Below, piece by piece: positions 43,462-52,831 of a DNA stretch of 64,000 nt (positions are counted from its first letter, which is position 1; the number at the start of each line of letters is the position of its first letter). The notes under the pieces were generated by a model. It ran no database searches and had not been told where the DNA came from. It was given only the letters and a program-made list of their open reading frames with translations. The position numbers and the translations under genes were made by a program. Source of the stretch: Olsenella sp. kh2p3 (GTDB taxonomy: Bacteria > Actinomycetota > Coriobacteriia > Coriobacteriales > Atopobiaceae); contig FPKD01000007.1 in the NCBI GenBank assembly GCA_900119625.1, positions 1 to 64,000 on the forward strand, in the 5' to 3' direction.

Positions 43462-44114
43462 TGCCCGTCATCTCCAGACTTGCCTTCCTCCTCGGCAAGG
43501 CGCTTCTTCACTTCCTGCTCGCGACGGCGCTGCTGGCGCTCCAGGCGCTCCCGCCCCTTCTTGGAGTGGGTGGCAAGGCTGTCCTGGAACCCCGTGCACA
43601 CAACGTCGGGATTGTAGCGGGCCGCAAGAACCGAGATGTCATCGAACGCCTGCTCCATGTGCTTGTGAGAGACCCACATGCCAGAGAGCTCGAGGAGGTA
43701 GTAGCCCTTGCCACCATTCTGCTCGGCCATCTGACGCTGCTCCGGGGTCAAATCGCCCATCTCGTCAATCGTCTTGAAGCCTACGACATCGAGCATGAGA
43801 GCCTCGTTGTTGGCTGCCTTGAGATCGATCCTCTCAACGTGGTCCCACGGGACAAAGACGACATCGTCCTTCTTCGTGTAGTCGGTCACGCCCTTCGAAT
43901 CGGCCTTGAACAGGACGCGCGAGTGAGCGATCTCGACCACGTTGTGAATAAGACCAAGCAGCGCGACCACAGCGACGGCACAGCAGAGGCCAACAACAAC
44001 CGGCCCATCGGCAACCGTTGCGCCCAAGCCGACGAACAACGCACCCAAAATCACATATGCCACCGATATTGAGACCAGCTTGCCCGTATCGGTACGAATG
44101 ACCACGTCTTGCAT
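43458..44114 (-). CDS. unknown membrane protein coupled to the dehydratase
   Basis: 218-residue protein. Two membrane helices lie at about 13-32 and 38-60, then a cytoplasmic domain (about 65-165) in the style of bacterial PH-like or STM3941-type domains (SRVLFKADSKGVTDYTKKDDVVFVPWDHVERI). The C-terminus (about 185-218) is a charged helix rich in Arg, Lys and Glu. ATG at 44114 follows GGAGG. It overlaps the small dehydratase subunit by 4 nt, which is a striking place for a membrane protein. Function unknown; possible roles are membrane tethering of the enzyme, sensing, or housekeeping unrelated to catabolism. Confidence 0.7.
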   Translation of the reverse strand: MQDVVIRTDTGKLVSISVAYVILGALFVGLGATVADGPVVVGLCCAVAVVALLGLIHNVVEIAHSRVLFKADSKGVTDYTKKDDVVFVPWDHVERIDLKAANNEALMLDVVGFKTIDEMGDLTPEQRQMAEQNGGKGYYLLELSGMWVSHKHMEQAFDDISVLAARYNPDVVCTGFQDSLATHSKKGRERLERQQRRREQEVKKRLAEEEGKSGDDGQ

Positions 44115-44128
44115 GCCTTCCACCTCCG

Positions 44129-44848
44129 TTAAGAGTTTGCCTGTTTGATGATTGGAATGACCTCTTCAAGATCATGTGGTTTGAAATCTGCGAGCAGACC
44201 TGCGTCGTGCGGGTCGGGAAGGTCGACAAGAATGGGATAGCCACTGGTGAGAGTCCCATATTTGGTCACGTCATCATAGACGAACGCGCTGCGGAAGCCA
44301 CCCCGGTGAGCTGCCTCGATACCCGCACGGGCGTCCTCGAGAACAAGCGCCTCGGACGGGTCGACGCCCAGCTTGGAAGCAGCGGTTAGGAATATCTCGG
44401 GGTCAGGCTTGCCGTGCGTGACCATATCGCCACTCACAATCACCGGGAAGGCATGAACAAGGTATTCCGTCGAGAGGAGCTCGAGGATCTTCTCCTTCTT
44501 GGTGGAGCTTGCCAGGGCATAGGGAATGTGCATCTCGTTGAGGTAGCAGAGAAGCTCGAGCAGGCCCGCCTTCTTGCCGGCCCGACCACGCTCGCGAAGG
44601 ATGACGTCCTTTTGATGGTTGATATAGGAACGCCATCCAACGATGTCCTTGTCGTCACCGAACAGGCGCTTGAGTTCGGCGATAATCTCGGGCTCTGTGC
44701 GTCCGCCCAAATCCATGTGAAGCCGCTCGTTAACCTGGAAGCCAAACTTCCTTCCAGCACGGAGATATGCGTTGTATCCAATTGACTCGGTATCGAGCGT
44801 AAGCCCATCCATGTCGAACAGGACAGCGCGTATGCATCTCTGGGTCAT
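44129..44848 (-). CDS. HAD hydrolase of the beta-phosphoglucomutase/phosphatase type
   Basis: 239-residue HAD enzyme. Motif I LFDMDGLTLDTES has the two Asp, motif II is ASSTKKE, the Lys is in THGKPDPEIFL and motif IV is VLEDARAGIEAA. The helical cap resembles sugar-phosphatases and phosphoglucomutases. ATG at 44848 follows GGAGG. In this operon it could dephosphorylate a PTS-made sugar-acid phosphate that has to enter the dehydratase unphosphorylated. Confidence 0.85.
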   Translation of the reverse strand: MTQRCIRAVLFDMDGLTLDTESIGYNAYLRAGRKFGFQVNERLHMDLGGRTEPEIIAELKRLFGDDKDIVGWRSYINHQKDVILRERGRAGKKAGLLELLCYLNEMHIPYALASSTKKEKILELLSTEYLVHAFPVIVSGDMVTHGKPDPEIFLTAASKLGVDPSEALVLEDARAGIEAAHRGGFRSAFVYDDVTKYGTLTSGYPILVDLPDPHDAGLLADFKPHDLEEVIPIIKQANS

Positions 44849-44941
44849 ATGACCTCCAGTCACAAAGCGGTGTCGCCCCGCACAAACATGCAGAGCGACA
44901 CTGTGTAGCTCACCAACATGCATCCGGCAACGCTATAGATG

Positions 44942-45931
44942 CTAGCGCTTGACCGGCACGTTCTTTGCGTTGACAGGCTCCTCGCCCCTGACGTAGCGCT
45001 CGACGTCGCCAACGCACTTCTCGCCCATCTCGACAAGGCACTCCTGCGTGTATGCAGAGATGTGCGTGGTCACAAGTACCTTGGGGTGGTTGAAGTACGG
45101 GTCATCGGGCTTAGGCGGCTCGTCATGCATGACGTCGATGGCGAGACCGGCAACCGTTCCGTCATCGAGGGCCTTGAGCATGGCCTGCTGGTCGATGAGG
45201 TCCGCGCGGGCATTGTCGACCACGTAGACGCCCTTCTTCATCTTGGAGAACTGCTCCTCGCCAAGGATGTGGTAGGACGTGGGGTTGAGGTCGGCGTTCA
45301 GGGTAAGCACGTCGCAGTTGCTCACGACGGTATCCAGATCGGTGTACTCGACGCCCAGGACATCGGCCCAGTGCTCGAAGTGCTTGGGATCGCAGGCAAG
45401 AACGCGCATGTCAAAGCCGCGCTTGAGAATCTCGACGACCCTGCTTCCGATGTTGCCGCAGCCGATGATGCCAAGCGTCTTGCCAGAGAGCCCGTTGCCC
45501 AGGAAGCTGGCGCGCTCCGCCCAACGGCCCTCGTTCGCCGCCACGTGGGAGTCGCTCACGCGGCGCATGCAGTCCATGAGCGTCGCAACGGCGCCCTCTG
45601 CAACTGCGTCGCGCTCGACCTTCGGCGAGACGGTGGTCACGAGCGTGCCGCATGCGGCGGCCGCGTCGACGTCAACGTTGTTAAAGCCAATTCCATGCCT
45701 GCTCAAGAGAAGGAGGTCGCGCTTGTTGTCGAAGAACTCCTTGTCAAAGAAGGGGGTCACCGACGCGATGACGATGTTGTATCCCTCGAGCGCCTGGGCA
45801 AGCTCCTTGCCGTGGCAGTCGCCGGCGACACGAACGCGCTCTACCGGACCAATCTTCTCGAGACGCTTGATGTGCTCGGGAAAGTGCTGCCCAAACGAGG
45901 AGGAGTTGACGATAGCGATCCGATAATCCAT
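44942..45931 (-). CDS. D-isomer-specific 2-hydroxyacid dehydrogenase
   Basis: 329-residue NAD(P)-dependent reductase or dehydrogenase. The dinucleotide motif GIIGCGNIGSRVVEIL lies near residue 150, with catalytic residues in NADLNPTSYHILGEEQF, VVDNARADLIDQQAM (Arg), DVMHDEPP (Glu) and TTHISAYT (His). Relatives interconvert keto-gluconates and gluconates, or other 2-keto and 2-hydroxy acids. It starts 3 bp after the EIIB stop, so it acts in the same pathway as the PTS. Confidence 0.88.
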   Translation of the reverse strand: MDYRIAIVNSSSFGQHFPEHIKRLEKIGPVERVRVAGDCHGKELAQALEGYNIVIASVTPFFDKEFFDNKRDLLLLSRHGIGFNNVDVDAAAACGTLVTTVSPKVERDAVAEGAVATLMDCMRRVSDSHVAANEGRWAERASFLGNGLSGKTLGIIGCGNIGSRVVEILKRGFDMRVLACDPKHFEHWADVLGVEYTDLDTVVSNCDVLTLNADLNPTSYHILGEEQFSKMKKGVYVVDNARADLIDQQAMLKALDDGTVAGLAIDVMHDEPPKPDDPYFNHPKVLVTTHISAYTQECLVEMGEKCVGDVERYVRGEEPVNAKNVPVKR

Positions 45932-45934
45932 GCC

Positions 45935-46429
45935 CTACTTTCCCATCTTCTTAGCAGCGTCATCCATCGAGAGCTTCTCGCTCGAAGGAATGTTCTGGAA
46001 ATAGACCTCGACGCCCTTGTCAGAAATCTCCTTGAGGTCCTCGTAGTCCTTGTCCGAAAGGTAGACAGTCTTGATGACCTGCACGGTGTTGGGCTTGTTG
46101 CAGACGTTGCCCACATCGACCGAGGTGATAGGCACGCCACCCTCAACAGCCGTCTTCACGTAGTCCGCGTTCTTGAAGACCAGCATGAGCTTCCTGTCGC
46201 CAAACTGGTTCTTTGCATACTGCTTCACGAGGCCCTTGGCGGAGAAGACCTTGATCTTGAGTCCACCGGTAGACTGGGTCGACTCGTAGATCTCCTTCAT
46301 GAACGCGTCCTTGGCGGTGTCATCGTCAACGACGTAGATCGTGTTGGTGCCGTTGCCCTTGGACCAGACCTGCATGACCTGGCCGTGGATGAGGCGATCG
46401 TCAATTCTTGTGAGGTTGATGGTTGCCAT
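45935..46429 (-). CDS. PTS mannose-family EIIB (sugar-acid locus)
   Basis: 164-residue EIIB. The phosphohistidine is in RIDDRLIHGQVMQVW. It passes phosphate from the EIIA encoded just upstream to the substrate moved by EIIC/EIID. Complete and in the middle of the operon. Confidence 0.93.
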   Translation of the reverse strand: MATINLTRIDDRLIHGQVMQVWSKGNGTNTIYVVDDDTAKDAFMKEIYESTQSTGGLKIKVFSAKGLVKQYAKNQFGDRKLMLVFKNADYVKTAVEGGVPITSVDVGNVCNKPNTVQVIKTVYLSDKDYEDLKEISDKGVEVYFQNIPSSEKLSMDDAAKKMGK

Positions 46430-46453
46430 AATAACTACCTGCCTTTTCTTTCG

Positions 46454-46870
46454 CTATTTCCCGAGCAGAATTGCCCTGTCCTTGACCACAACGCCGTCAC
46501 GGGCTGCCTGCGCTGCAGTGTTGACGAGCTCGTCGAGGTCCTCCGTATCATGGATGTCTTGAGCAAGCTGGACGAGCATGGGCATGTTAACACCAAGCAC
46601 GACCTTGCAGTCGCTCTTGCCTAGGCAGGAGAGTGCAACGTTGCTGGGGCTGCCCCCAAACAGGTCGCAGCACACGATGGTGTCGGCGCCGTCGGCATCG
46701 TTCTTGGCAACGACCTCAAACGCCTTCTCCCTGAGATCATCAACAGAACAACCAGGCAAAAGCCCCATTGCCGTGACGTAGTCCTGCTTGCCCATGATCA
46801 TCTCGACACTCTTGACGAGCTCCTCGCCAAAGTGGCCGTGCGTGATGACGAGAACTCTTCTCTCCTTCAA
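46454..46870 (-). CDS. PTS mannose-family EIIA
   Basis: 138-residue EIIA. The phosphohistidine lies in VLVITHGHFGEELVKS at the N-terminus. TTG at 46870 is the start, with AGGAGG seven bases before it. It accepts phosphate from HPr. It is the only mannose-type EIIA in the window and might also serve the EIIB at 33772-34254. Confidence 0.93.
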   Translation of the reverse strand: MKERRVLVITHGHFGEELVKSVEMIMGKQDYVTAMGLLPGCSVDDLREKAFEVVAKNDADGADTIVCCDLFGGSPSNVALSCLGKSDCKVVLGVNMPMLVQLAQDIHDTEDLDELVNTAAQAARDGVVVKDRAILLGK

Positions 46871-46919
46871 CGGAGGACCTCCTATAGACAGACGGTAAAT
46901 GGTTTCCTAAAACCTAATC

Positions 46920-47846
46920 CTAGAGGACGTTCACAAGGCCGAGCACGAGAAGCACGATCGTGTAGATGATCATGGCCTTGGTGATCTTGAGGCCGTTCTT
47001 CTTGAAGTACAGGTACAGAAGGACAACGGCCAGGAGCGGCAGGAACCCAGGAAGAATTCCGTTGAGGATGGTCTGGATGGCAAAGGTCTTGCCCGACAGC
47101 TCGAACGAGATGGGCGTGGACACCTTGACGTAGCTAGCTGCCAGAATGCCCATCATGAACAGTCCGAGAACGCCCAGGCCATCGATGACGGCCTTGATCT
47201 TGGTGCCCTTCATGACCTCAAGCGCGGCACGACGGCCCATCTTGTAGCCAAGCTTCACAAAAGCGAAGCCGTAGATGAACGTTGCAACCGTGAAGCAGAT
47301 CCAGGGGAGCAGAGCGCCCCATGCGCTGCCCTGCTGAGCGAGCGGCAGGAACATAGCGATGAAGATGTACTGAACGGTACCGGAGTCGATGGAGTCACCA
47401 ATGCCGGCGAGCGGGCCCATGAGGCCGACCTTCGTTGCGTTGATGATCTGCGGGCTGATTGCCTCGTCTGCCCTGCCCTCGTGGAGCGCCTTGGCGCGCT
47501 CCTCCTCGAGCGAAGCGGTGATGCCGGTGATGAGGCCCTGGCCCCAGATTGCCTGGGTGTTGAAGAACACCATGTGGCGCTGGTACGCCTCGCCGAGCAT
47601 GACCTTGTTCTTGTAGAGCTTCTGGAGGATCGGCATGAGGCCAAAGAGGAATGCGGGTGCAATCATACGGTCGAACGAGTGTGGAACCTCGTTTGCCCAC
47701 CATCCGCGGAACCAAGCCTTGAACAGGTCGTGCTTGGTAATCTCTTCGGGTGCGTTCTCGTCACCGAGCATGAGAGCGGGGTCGGCCTCAATCATGCCCT
47801 CACTGTTGAGGTAGTCATGATAATCGTTGGAAAGCGTCTCACTCAT
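46920..47846 (-). CDS. PTS mannose-family EIID (sugar-acid locus)
   Basis: 308-residue membrane subunit. Typical stretches: KAWFRGWWANEVPHSFDRM, GLMGPLAGIGDSIDSGTVQYIFIAMFL, and four C-terminal helices. It forms the channel with EIIC. The N-terminus carries an acidic 30-residue extension. It lies between EIIC and EIIA in transcription order. Confidence 0.92.
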   Translation of the reverse strand: MSETLSNDYHDYLNSEGMIEADPALMLGDENAPEEITKHDLFKAWFRGWWANEVPHSFDRMIAPAFLFGLMPILQKLYKNKVMLGEAYQRHMVFFNTQAIWGQGLITGITASLEEERAKALHEGRADEAISPQIINATKVGLMGPLAGIGDSIDSGTVQYIFIAMFLPLAQQGSAWGALLPWICFTVATFIYGFAFVKLGYKMGRRAALEVMKGTKIKAVIDGLGVLGLFMMGILAASYVKVSTPISFELSGKTFAIQTILNGILPGFLPLLAVVLLYLYFKKNGLKITKAMIIYTIVLLVLGLVNVL

Positions 47847-47900
47847 TGTGATTGGTTCCCTTCTAGGTTGCCTTGGCTGGGGATGTCAAAGTTGTTGGTG

Positions 47901-48734
47901 CTAGTCCTCGTCATCCTCGTCCTCGTCCTCTTCCTTCTTGGCGGTGAAGAGGGTGTACAGGAAGGCGATGATGATGCCGAAGGCAGCCCAGGTAACAGTA
48001 GTGATGCTGGACATCGTGACGTCAAGCGACGCAGCGGTGCTCACGGCGTTGATTCCGCTCACGAACTGATTGGCGGTAACGACCAGGAAGTAGCCCAGGA
48101 AGAAGAAGGGCAGGAGCTTCTGGTTGCCGATGACGTGCATGGTGACTGCGATACCGAGGGCAGCCAGGCCACCGCCAACGGTGTTGAGGGCATGCAGGAT
48201 CGGGCCGTTGCTGATGGAGTTCATGAAGTCGGAGATGACAGGAGCGCCAAGGTAAAGAGCGATGAACATGGTGGGCACAAACAGTGCGAACGAAATCATC
48301 GTAGGAACGGCGCCAATCCAGAACGCGAGCTTGTGGCTCTCGCCCTCAGCAGCATAGACATCCATCTTCTGGATGGCGAAGGTGTTCAGGAAGAAGCGGA
48401 GCTGGTAGAGATAGCTGCCGAGCAGGCCAACGGGGACTGCGATTGCAACCGCTGCGTTGGGGTCAAGGTTACCGATGACTGCCGCAGAGACGGCGACTGC
48501 CGCAGAGATGGACGGCTCAGAGGGAAGCGGGCCACCAGGAGCAACGACGCCCATGTAGATGAGCTGGATGGCGGCAGTCGTGACCATTGCCACCTCCATG
48601 TTGCCAAGGACAAGACCAACCCACATGCCCGTCATGAGAGGAGAAAACCTCATTGTAAGAGTCGCGTAGCCAAGGGCTCGGGACTCGATTGCGGCTACGA
48701 AGACCGCAATCAGCAGTGCTTGTGTAACGCTCAT
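47901..48734 (-). CDS. PTS mannose-family EIIC (sugar-acid locus)
   Basis: 277-residue membrane subunit with about eight helices. IQLIYMGVVAPGGPLPSEPSISAAVAVSAAVIG is the family's substrate-channel signature. The C-terminus is a strongly acidic tail (EEDEDEDDED), which is unusual. First of the PTS genes, 89 bp after gnd. Confidence 0.93.
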   Translation of the reverse strand: MSVTQALLIAVFVAAIESRALGYATLTMRFSPLMTGMWVGLVLGNMEVAMVTTAAIQLIYMGVVAPGGPLPSEPSISAAVAVSAAVIGNLDPNAAVAIAVPVGLLGSYLYQLRFFLNTFAIQKMDVYAAEGESHKLAFWIGAVPTMISFALFVPTMFIALYLGAPVISDFMNSISNGPILHALNTVGGGLAALGIAVTMHVIGNQKLLPFFFLGYFLVVTANQFVSGINAVSTAASLDVTMSSITTVTWAAFGIIIAFLYTLFTAKKEEDEDEDDED

Positions 48735-48823
48735 ACTCTCACCTTTCGTTCTTCACGTCTGTCTCCGTGGCAGACGCACAACCACAAGTTTGACCAGGAG
48801 AAAAATGCTCTGCTGCTAGACAG

Positions 48824-50263
48824 CTAGTCGAGCTTCTCCCAGGTGTGATGGAAGGACTCGTCGTGCGGACGGTCGTCGCGATGGAACGTGTGCGCGCCAA
48901 ACCAGTCGCGCTGGGCCTGGCACATGTTGGCCTCGAGCTTCTCGGAGGTATAGCCATCGAAGTACTGCAGGGAGGCGACCATCGTGGGGATATAGAGGCC
49001 GCACTCGATGGCCTTGGCAACGACGCGACGGTATGCAGGGATGGCAGCCCTGATCTCCTCGCGGAACTCGTCCGTAAGGATGAGGTTCACGACCTTCTTC
49101 CCCTCGCTGTATGCGGACTTGATGCGATCGAGGAAGCCAGCGCGGATGATGCAACCCTCACGCCACAGCAGCGCGATGTCGCCGAGCTTGAGGTCCCAGT
49201 TGTGCTCGTCGGAGGCGGCGGACAGAAGCTGGAAGCCCTGCGCGTAGGCGATGATCTTGTTGGCGTACACGGCCTGCTCGAGGTCGGCGAGGAAGGCCTG
49301 CTTGTCCTCGATGTGCGCCGCGGGCTTCTCGGAGAAGACCTTGGAGGCCTCGACGCGCTGACCCTTGATGGCAGAGAGGTTGCGGGCGAACACCGCCTCG
49401 GCCATGGTTGGGATGGGCATGTGCATCTCGAGGCCGTCAATGGCCGTCCACATGCCGGTGCCCTTCTGGGCCGCCTCGTCGAGGATGTGGTCGATGAGGT
49501 CGTCGCCGGTCTCGGGGTCCTTCTCGCGCAGAATCTTGTAGGTAATTTCGACCAGGAACGAGTTGAGACGGCCGTTGTTCCAGCTCTCGAAGACGTCTGC
49601 CATCTCGGCGTTGCTCATGCCGAGAAGCTGCTTCATGATCCAGTACGCCTCGTCGATGTTCTGGATGTCACCATACTCGATGCCATTGTGAACCATCTTC
49701 ACGTACTGGCCAGAGCCCTCGGGACCAATGTAATCGCAGCAAGGCGAGCCATCAGCGGTATGGGCCGAGATGTCAGTGAGGAGCTTGGCAAGGTAGGTGT
49801 CGTAGAGGTTCTTGTCACCGCTGGGCATAATGGAGGGGCCAACGAGGGCGCCCTTCTCGCCACCGGAGACGCCCATGCCAAAGAAGTTGATGCCCTTCTC
49901 GGCATAGTAATCCATGCGACGCTTGGTGTCCTTGTAGTACGAGTTGCCAGCGTCGATAACGATGTCGCCGGACTCAAGGTAAGGGAGAAGCTCGTCGGTA
50001 ACGGCATCCACGACGGGACCGGCCTTGACCATGAGGATGATCTTGCGAGGAGTCTCGAGAGAATCGCAGAACGACTTGAGGTCGTAGGAGTCGCTCACGA
50101 GCTTCATGCGGTCCTCGTGACCCTGAACGCGGTTCTCCATGAACTTCTTCGTGGCTTCGCCGTGCCTGTTGAAGACAGAAACGGAGTACCCCTTGCTGGC
50201 GATGTTCAGGGCGAGACTCTGTCCCATGACGCCCATGCCAAAGACCCCAACGTAACTACCCAT
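48824..50263 (-). CDS. gnd: 6-phosphogluconate dehydrogenase, decarboxylating
   Basis: 479-residue enzyme that oxidises and decarboxylates 6-phosphogluconate to ribulose 5-phosphate. N-terminal Rossmann motif GVFGMGVMGQSLALNIA, the family signature IGPEGSGQYVKMVHNGIEYGDIQ with catalytic Lys, and QKGTGMWTAIDGLEM are intact. Arg in FNRHGE fits NADP use. First gene of the catabolic operon, which points to gluconate (as its PTS product 6-phosphogluconate) as a substrate. ATG at 50263 is preceded by GAGAGGAGC. Confidence 0.95.
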   Translation of the reverse strand: MGSYVGVFGMGVMGQSLALNIASKGYSVSVFNRHGEATKKFMENRVQGHEDRMKLVSDSYDLKSFCDSLETPRKIILMVKAGPVVDAVTDELLPYLESGDIVIDAGNSYYKDTKRRMDYYAEKGINFFGMGVSGGEKGALVGPSIMPSGDKNLYDTYLAKLLTDISAHTADGSPCCDYIGPEGSGQYVKMVHNGIEYGDIQNIDEAYWIMKQLLGMSNAEMADVFESWNNGRLNSFLVEITYKILREKDPETGDDLIDHILDEAAQKGTGMWTAIDGLEMHMPIPTMAEAVFARNLSAIKGQRVEASKVFSEKPAAHIEDKQAFLADLEQAVYANKIIAYAQGFQLLSAASDEHNWDLKLGDIALLWREGCIIRAGFLDRIKSAYSEGKKVVNLILTDEFREEIRAAIPAYRRVVAKAIECGLYIPTMVASLQYFDGYTSEKLEANMCQAQRDWFGAHTFHRDDRPHDESFHHTWEKLD

Positions 50264-50598
50264 ATTGCTCCTCTCGTCGGCAGCACTTGCCTACGTAACG
50301 GCTACATACTATGACACTTTTCAAGTAATTTTTTTCTTTTTTCTCTAAACGGAGAAATATTTTTTGTGGACGTACTGTTGAGATTTCATTTCTTATATGT
50401 GTGGATGGCAATTTTATCTTTTGCGAAGGGGAAGTGATAAGATTGCGGCTTCTTCCACTTCTGCGGATAAATCGCCGTTGACCTGCTAATGTTTATTTAA
50501 GGTCACCTGTTGGGACAAGGACTGGAAAGACCCCCTTGGGCCACCGGCGACAAGCCCTACCCCATCGCGCTATTTCTCTGGAAACATTGGAGTGCGCC
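50264..50598. promoter_or_regulatory. AT-rich divergent promoter region gnd / rpiR-type gene
   Basis: 335 bp without a gene, far richer in A and T than the surroundings. It contains TTTTTTTCTTTTTTCTC at 50329-50345, shared with the eda promoter region, and CGGAGAAATATTTTTTG next to it. The divergent layout fits control by the RpiR-type regulator. No exact -35/-10 pair could be fixed. Confidence 0.5.
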
Positions 50599-51480
50599 AT
50601 GCCCGTCCACAACAGTTCGGTCTTGCTCAAGATCAAGGCTGCCATGCCCTCCTTCTCCTCCAAGGAGAGGGAGATTGCCGAGTACGTCATTGCCAACCCC
50701 GATGACGCCTCGCTCATGACAATCTCCGAGATTGCCTCCACCCTTGGCCTGGCGGACTCCACGGTCTTCAAGTTCACGAAGAAGCTCGGCTACCAGGGCT
50801 ATCGCGATTTTAGGAACGACCTTCTCACCGATGCCTACAATCCGGAGATTTCGGTCCACGAGAACGTCTCGCGTGACGACTCGGCCATCGACATTGCGAA
50901 GAAGGTTTTTCGCTCTTCAGTCATGTCGCTCGAGGACACGGCGAAGCTCTTCGATGCAGACGATCTCGACAAGGCAGTCCAGCTTCTGCTTGATGCACGG
51001 CGCGTCTCGTTCTACGGAAGCGGCGAGTCGAATGCCGTCGCCTATGACGCTTACCAGAAGTTCCTTCGCTCCCCTATCGAAGTCCAGTTCGCCGCTGACT
51101 ACCACGTCCAGCTCATGCAGGCCTCTCTTCTCGGGAAGGAAGACTGCATCTTTGCCATCACCCACACGGGCCTCTCAGAGGGAATCATCAACATCGCGCG
51201 CATCGCGAAGGACGCAGGCGCAAAGGTGATTGCCGTAGCAAGCTACCCCTCTAAGTACCTGGAGCAATACGCGGACGTCATCCTGCTCTCGGCATCTGAG
51301 GAGACGGGGTACCGCTCGGAGTCGCTCTCGAGCAGGATCGCCCAGCTTGCCCTCATCGATTCGCTCTACACGACCGTCATGTTCCGCAAGCCTGGCGTTC
51401 CGGAATCCCTGCACGCCATTAGGTCTGCCATCAGCCTCACCAAGTTGGACAACCCCGAGAATTACATGTCCCAGCTGTAG
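50599..51480 (+). CDS. RpiR-family transcriptional regulator
   Basis: 293-residue regulator. The N-terminal helix-turn-helix is clear (FSSKEREIAEYVIANPDDASLMTISEIASTLGLADSTVFKFTKKLGYQGYRDFR), and the C-terminal SIS domain (about 125-260) binds a phosphosugar (FYGSGESNAVAYDAYQKF, ITHTGLSEGIINIARIAK). ATG at 50599 follows GGAG. Divergent from gnd, it is the likely sensor of the sugar-acid phosphate that switches on the catabolic genes. Confidence 0.92.
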   Translation: MPVHNSSVLLKIKAAMPSFSSKEREIAEYVIANPDDASLMTISEIASTLGLADSTVFKFTKKLGYQGYRDFRNDLLTDAYNPEISVHENVSRDDSAIDIAKKVFRSSVMSLEDTAKLFDADDLDKAVQLLLDARRVSFYGSGESNAVAYDAYQKFLRSPIEVQFAADYHVQLMQASLLGKEDCIFAITHTGLSEGIINIARIAKDAGAKVIAVASYPSKYLEQYADVILLSASEETGYRSESLSSRIAQLALIDSLYTTVMFRKPGVPESLHAIRSAISLTKLDNPENYMSQL

Positions 51481-51574
51481 GACAGTGCCCAGTAGGCGCC
51501 CAGTAGGGCGGTTCCTGCGCGCGGATAGGCGCATGCGCGCGGGGCTGCACGAACAGACGCCCGCACTAAGACGC

Positions 51575-51610
51575 GACCCCGGCTGCCTCTCCCCCAAGGC
51601 AGCCGGGGTC
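51575..51610 (+). terminator. intrinsic terminator of the RpiR-type gene
   Basis: GACCCCGGCTGCC (51575-51587) and GGCAGCCGGGGTC (51598-51610) form a perfect 13-bp stem followed by GTTTTCCC. Confidence 0.85.
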
Positions 51611-51668
51611 GTTTTCCCTTCGCTCCGCGGGCTTCCCCACAGACGCGGAATAGGTGTATGAGAAGTGC

Positions 51669-52766
51669 CTATGCCATCTCGTGAACCGCGTCGTGCAGGC
51701 GCTTGCGGTCCGCCGGGTCGGTGCTCGTGAAGTGACGAGAGTTCGCGATGTACTCCTCGAGCTTGTCCATGTTCTCCTCGGTCGGCTCGATGCCAAGGTC
51801 GGAGAGGGTCAGCGGCATATCCATGCTGCGCATGAACTCGCGCAGCTCGGCCTCCTTGTCCTCCTGGCCGTTGAAGTAGAGCTGGCAGAAGAGGCCAACT
51901 CCCACGATCTCGCCGTGGATTGCGTCAGCCGCCTCCTTGGTGAAGATGGTGCGAACGCCATCGTAGATGACGTGAGCAAGCTCAGACTGCTTGAAGCTCT
52001 TGGTGGTGTTGGCGATGACGCCCGTCACCGGCACGTTCATGAACGCGACGTCGTAGAGCGTCTTTGTTGCCTTGTGCTGCCTGTTGTCCTCGATTGCCTT
52101 GAGGGCATTCTGCTCCAGCACCGAGTACGTGTAGCACGCAATGCTATAGGCCGAGAATATGTCGATGGGCGTGTCCTCCTCCTTGAGGGCGGGCTGGCCG
52201 TTGAGCATCTCGATGCGCTTGGCCATGGCGTCAACGATGCCTGCCGCGTTGTAGCGGATGGGGCAGTTCGCAATCACGTCCATGTCCATGAGGCAGGCAT
52301 CGATCTCGTGGTCGAACCTCCAGCTGAGCTTCTTGCCACCCTCCGGCGTGTACATGACGCTCATGCACGTGAACGGGGCGCACGTGGATGCCGAGGTGGG
52401 GACGTTGACAGTCCCGAGCTTTGCCACCTCGCCAACCGCCTTTGCGAGGTCCATGATCTTGCCGCCGCCAATGCCAACGATCTCCTGCGCGCCGTAGGCG
52501 TGGGCCTTGTCGGCAAGCTCCTTTGCCGCCTCAAAGGAGCACCATCCGCCAAAAACCTCCAGCTGGAAGTCAATGCCGGACTCGTTCATGCTTGCGGTGA
52601 ACTTGTCCTTCACGGCATCCCATGCACGCGGACCGGCAACGACAAGGACCCTGCGGCCAAAGCGGCGAATTTCCTCGCCAATGTGGTCGAGAAGGCCGCT
52701 CTCCTGCCGATACCTTCCTGCACCAAACTTGATTGCGCTGTCGAGCTTAGTTGTGCTGCTTGCCAT
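51669..52766 (-). CDS. glycerol dehydrogenase-like iron-containing alcohol dehydrogenase
   Basis: 365-residue enzyme of the GldA branch of the iron-containing alcohol dehydrogenases. The NAD motif GIGGGKIMDLAKAVGE lies near residue 90 and the metal-ligand Asp in GIVDAMAKRIE near 170. Where GldA has AHAIHNG this protein has AHVIYDG, and IHGEIVGVGLF supplies another His, so the metal site is largely kept. ATG at 52766 follows GAGGAGCAGATTCC. Lies 65 bp after eda on the same strand. It may reduce or oxidise a small hydroxy-ketone made in the pathway; glycerol itself is not certain. Confidence 0.85.
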   Translation of the reverse strand: MASSTTKLDSAIKFGAGRYRQESGLLDHIGEEIRRFGRRVLVVAGPRAWDAVKDKFTASMNESGIDFQLEVFGGWCSFEAAKELADKAHAYGAQEIVGIGGGKIMDLAKAVGEVAKLGTVNVPTSASTCAPFTCMSVMYTPEGGKKLSWRFDHEIDACLMDMDVIANCPIRYNAAGIVDAMAKRIEMLNGQPALKEEDTPIDIFSAYSIACYTYSVLEQNALKAIEDNRQHKATKTLYDVAFMNVPVTGVIANTTKSFKQSELAHVIYDGVRTIFTKEAADAIHGEIVGVGLFCQLYFNGQEDKEAELREFMRSMDMPLTLSDLGIEPTEENMDKLEEYIANSRHFTSTDPADRKRLHDAVHEMA

Positions 52767-52831
52767 GGAATCTGCTCCTCTCGTCAGCCGTCTGAGCGAC
52801 AGCCACGTTGCCTGCATGCCGCACCTGGTGC

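Noticed and set aside
44939..46624. 561-codon open frame opposite the PTS and dehydrogenase genes
   Set aside because: It crosses three well supported genes and their junctions; no domain is visible.
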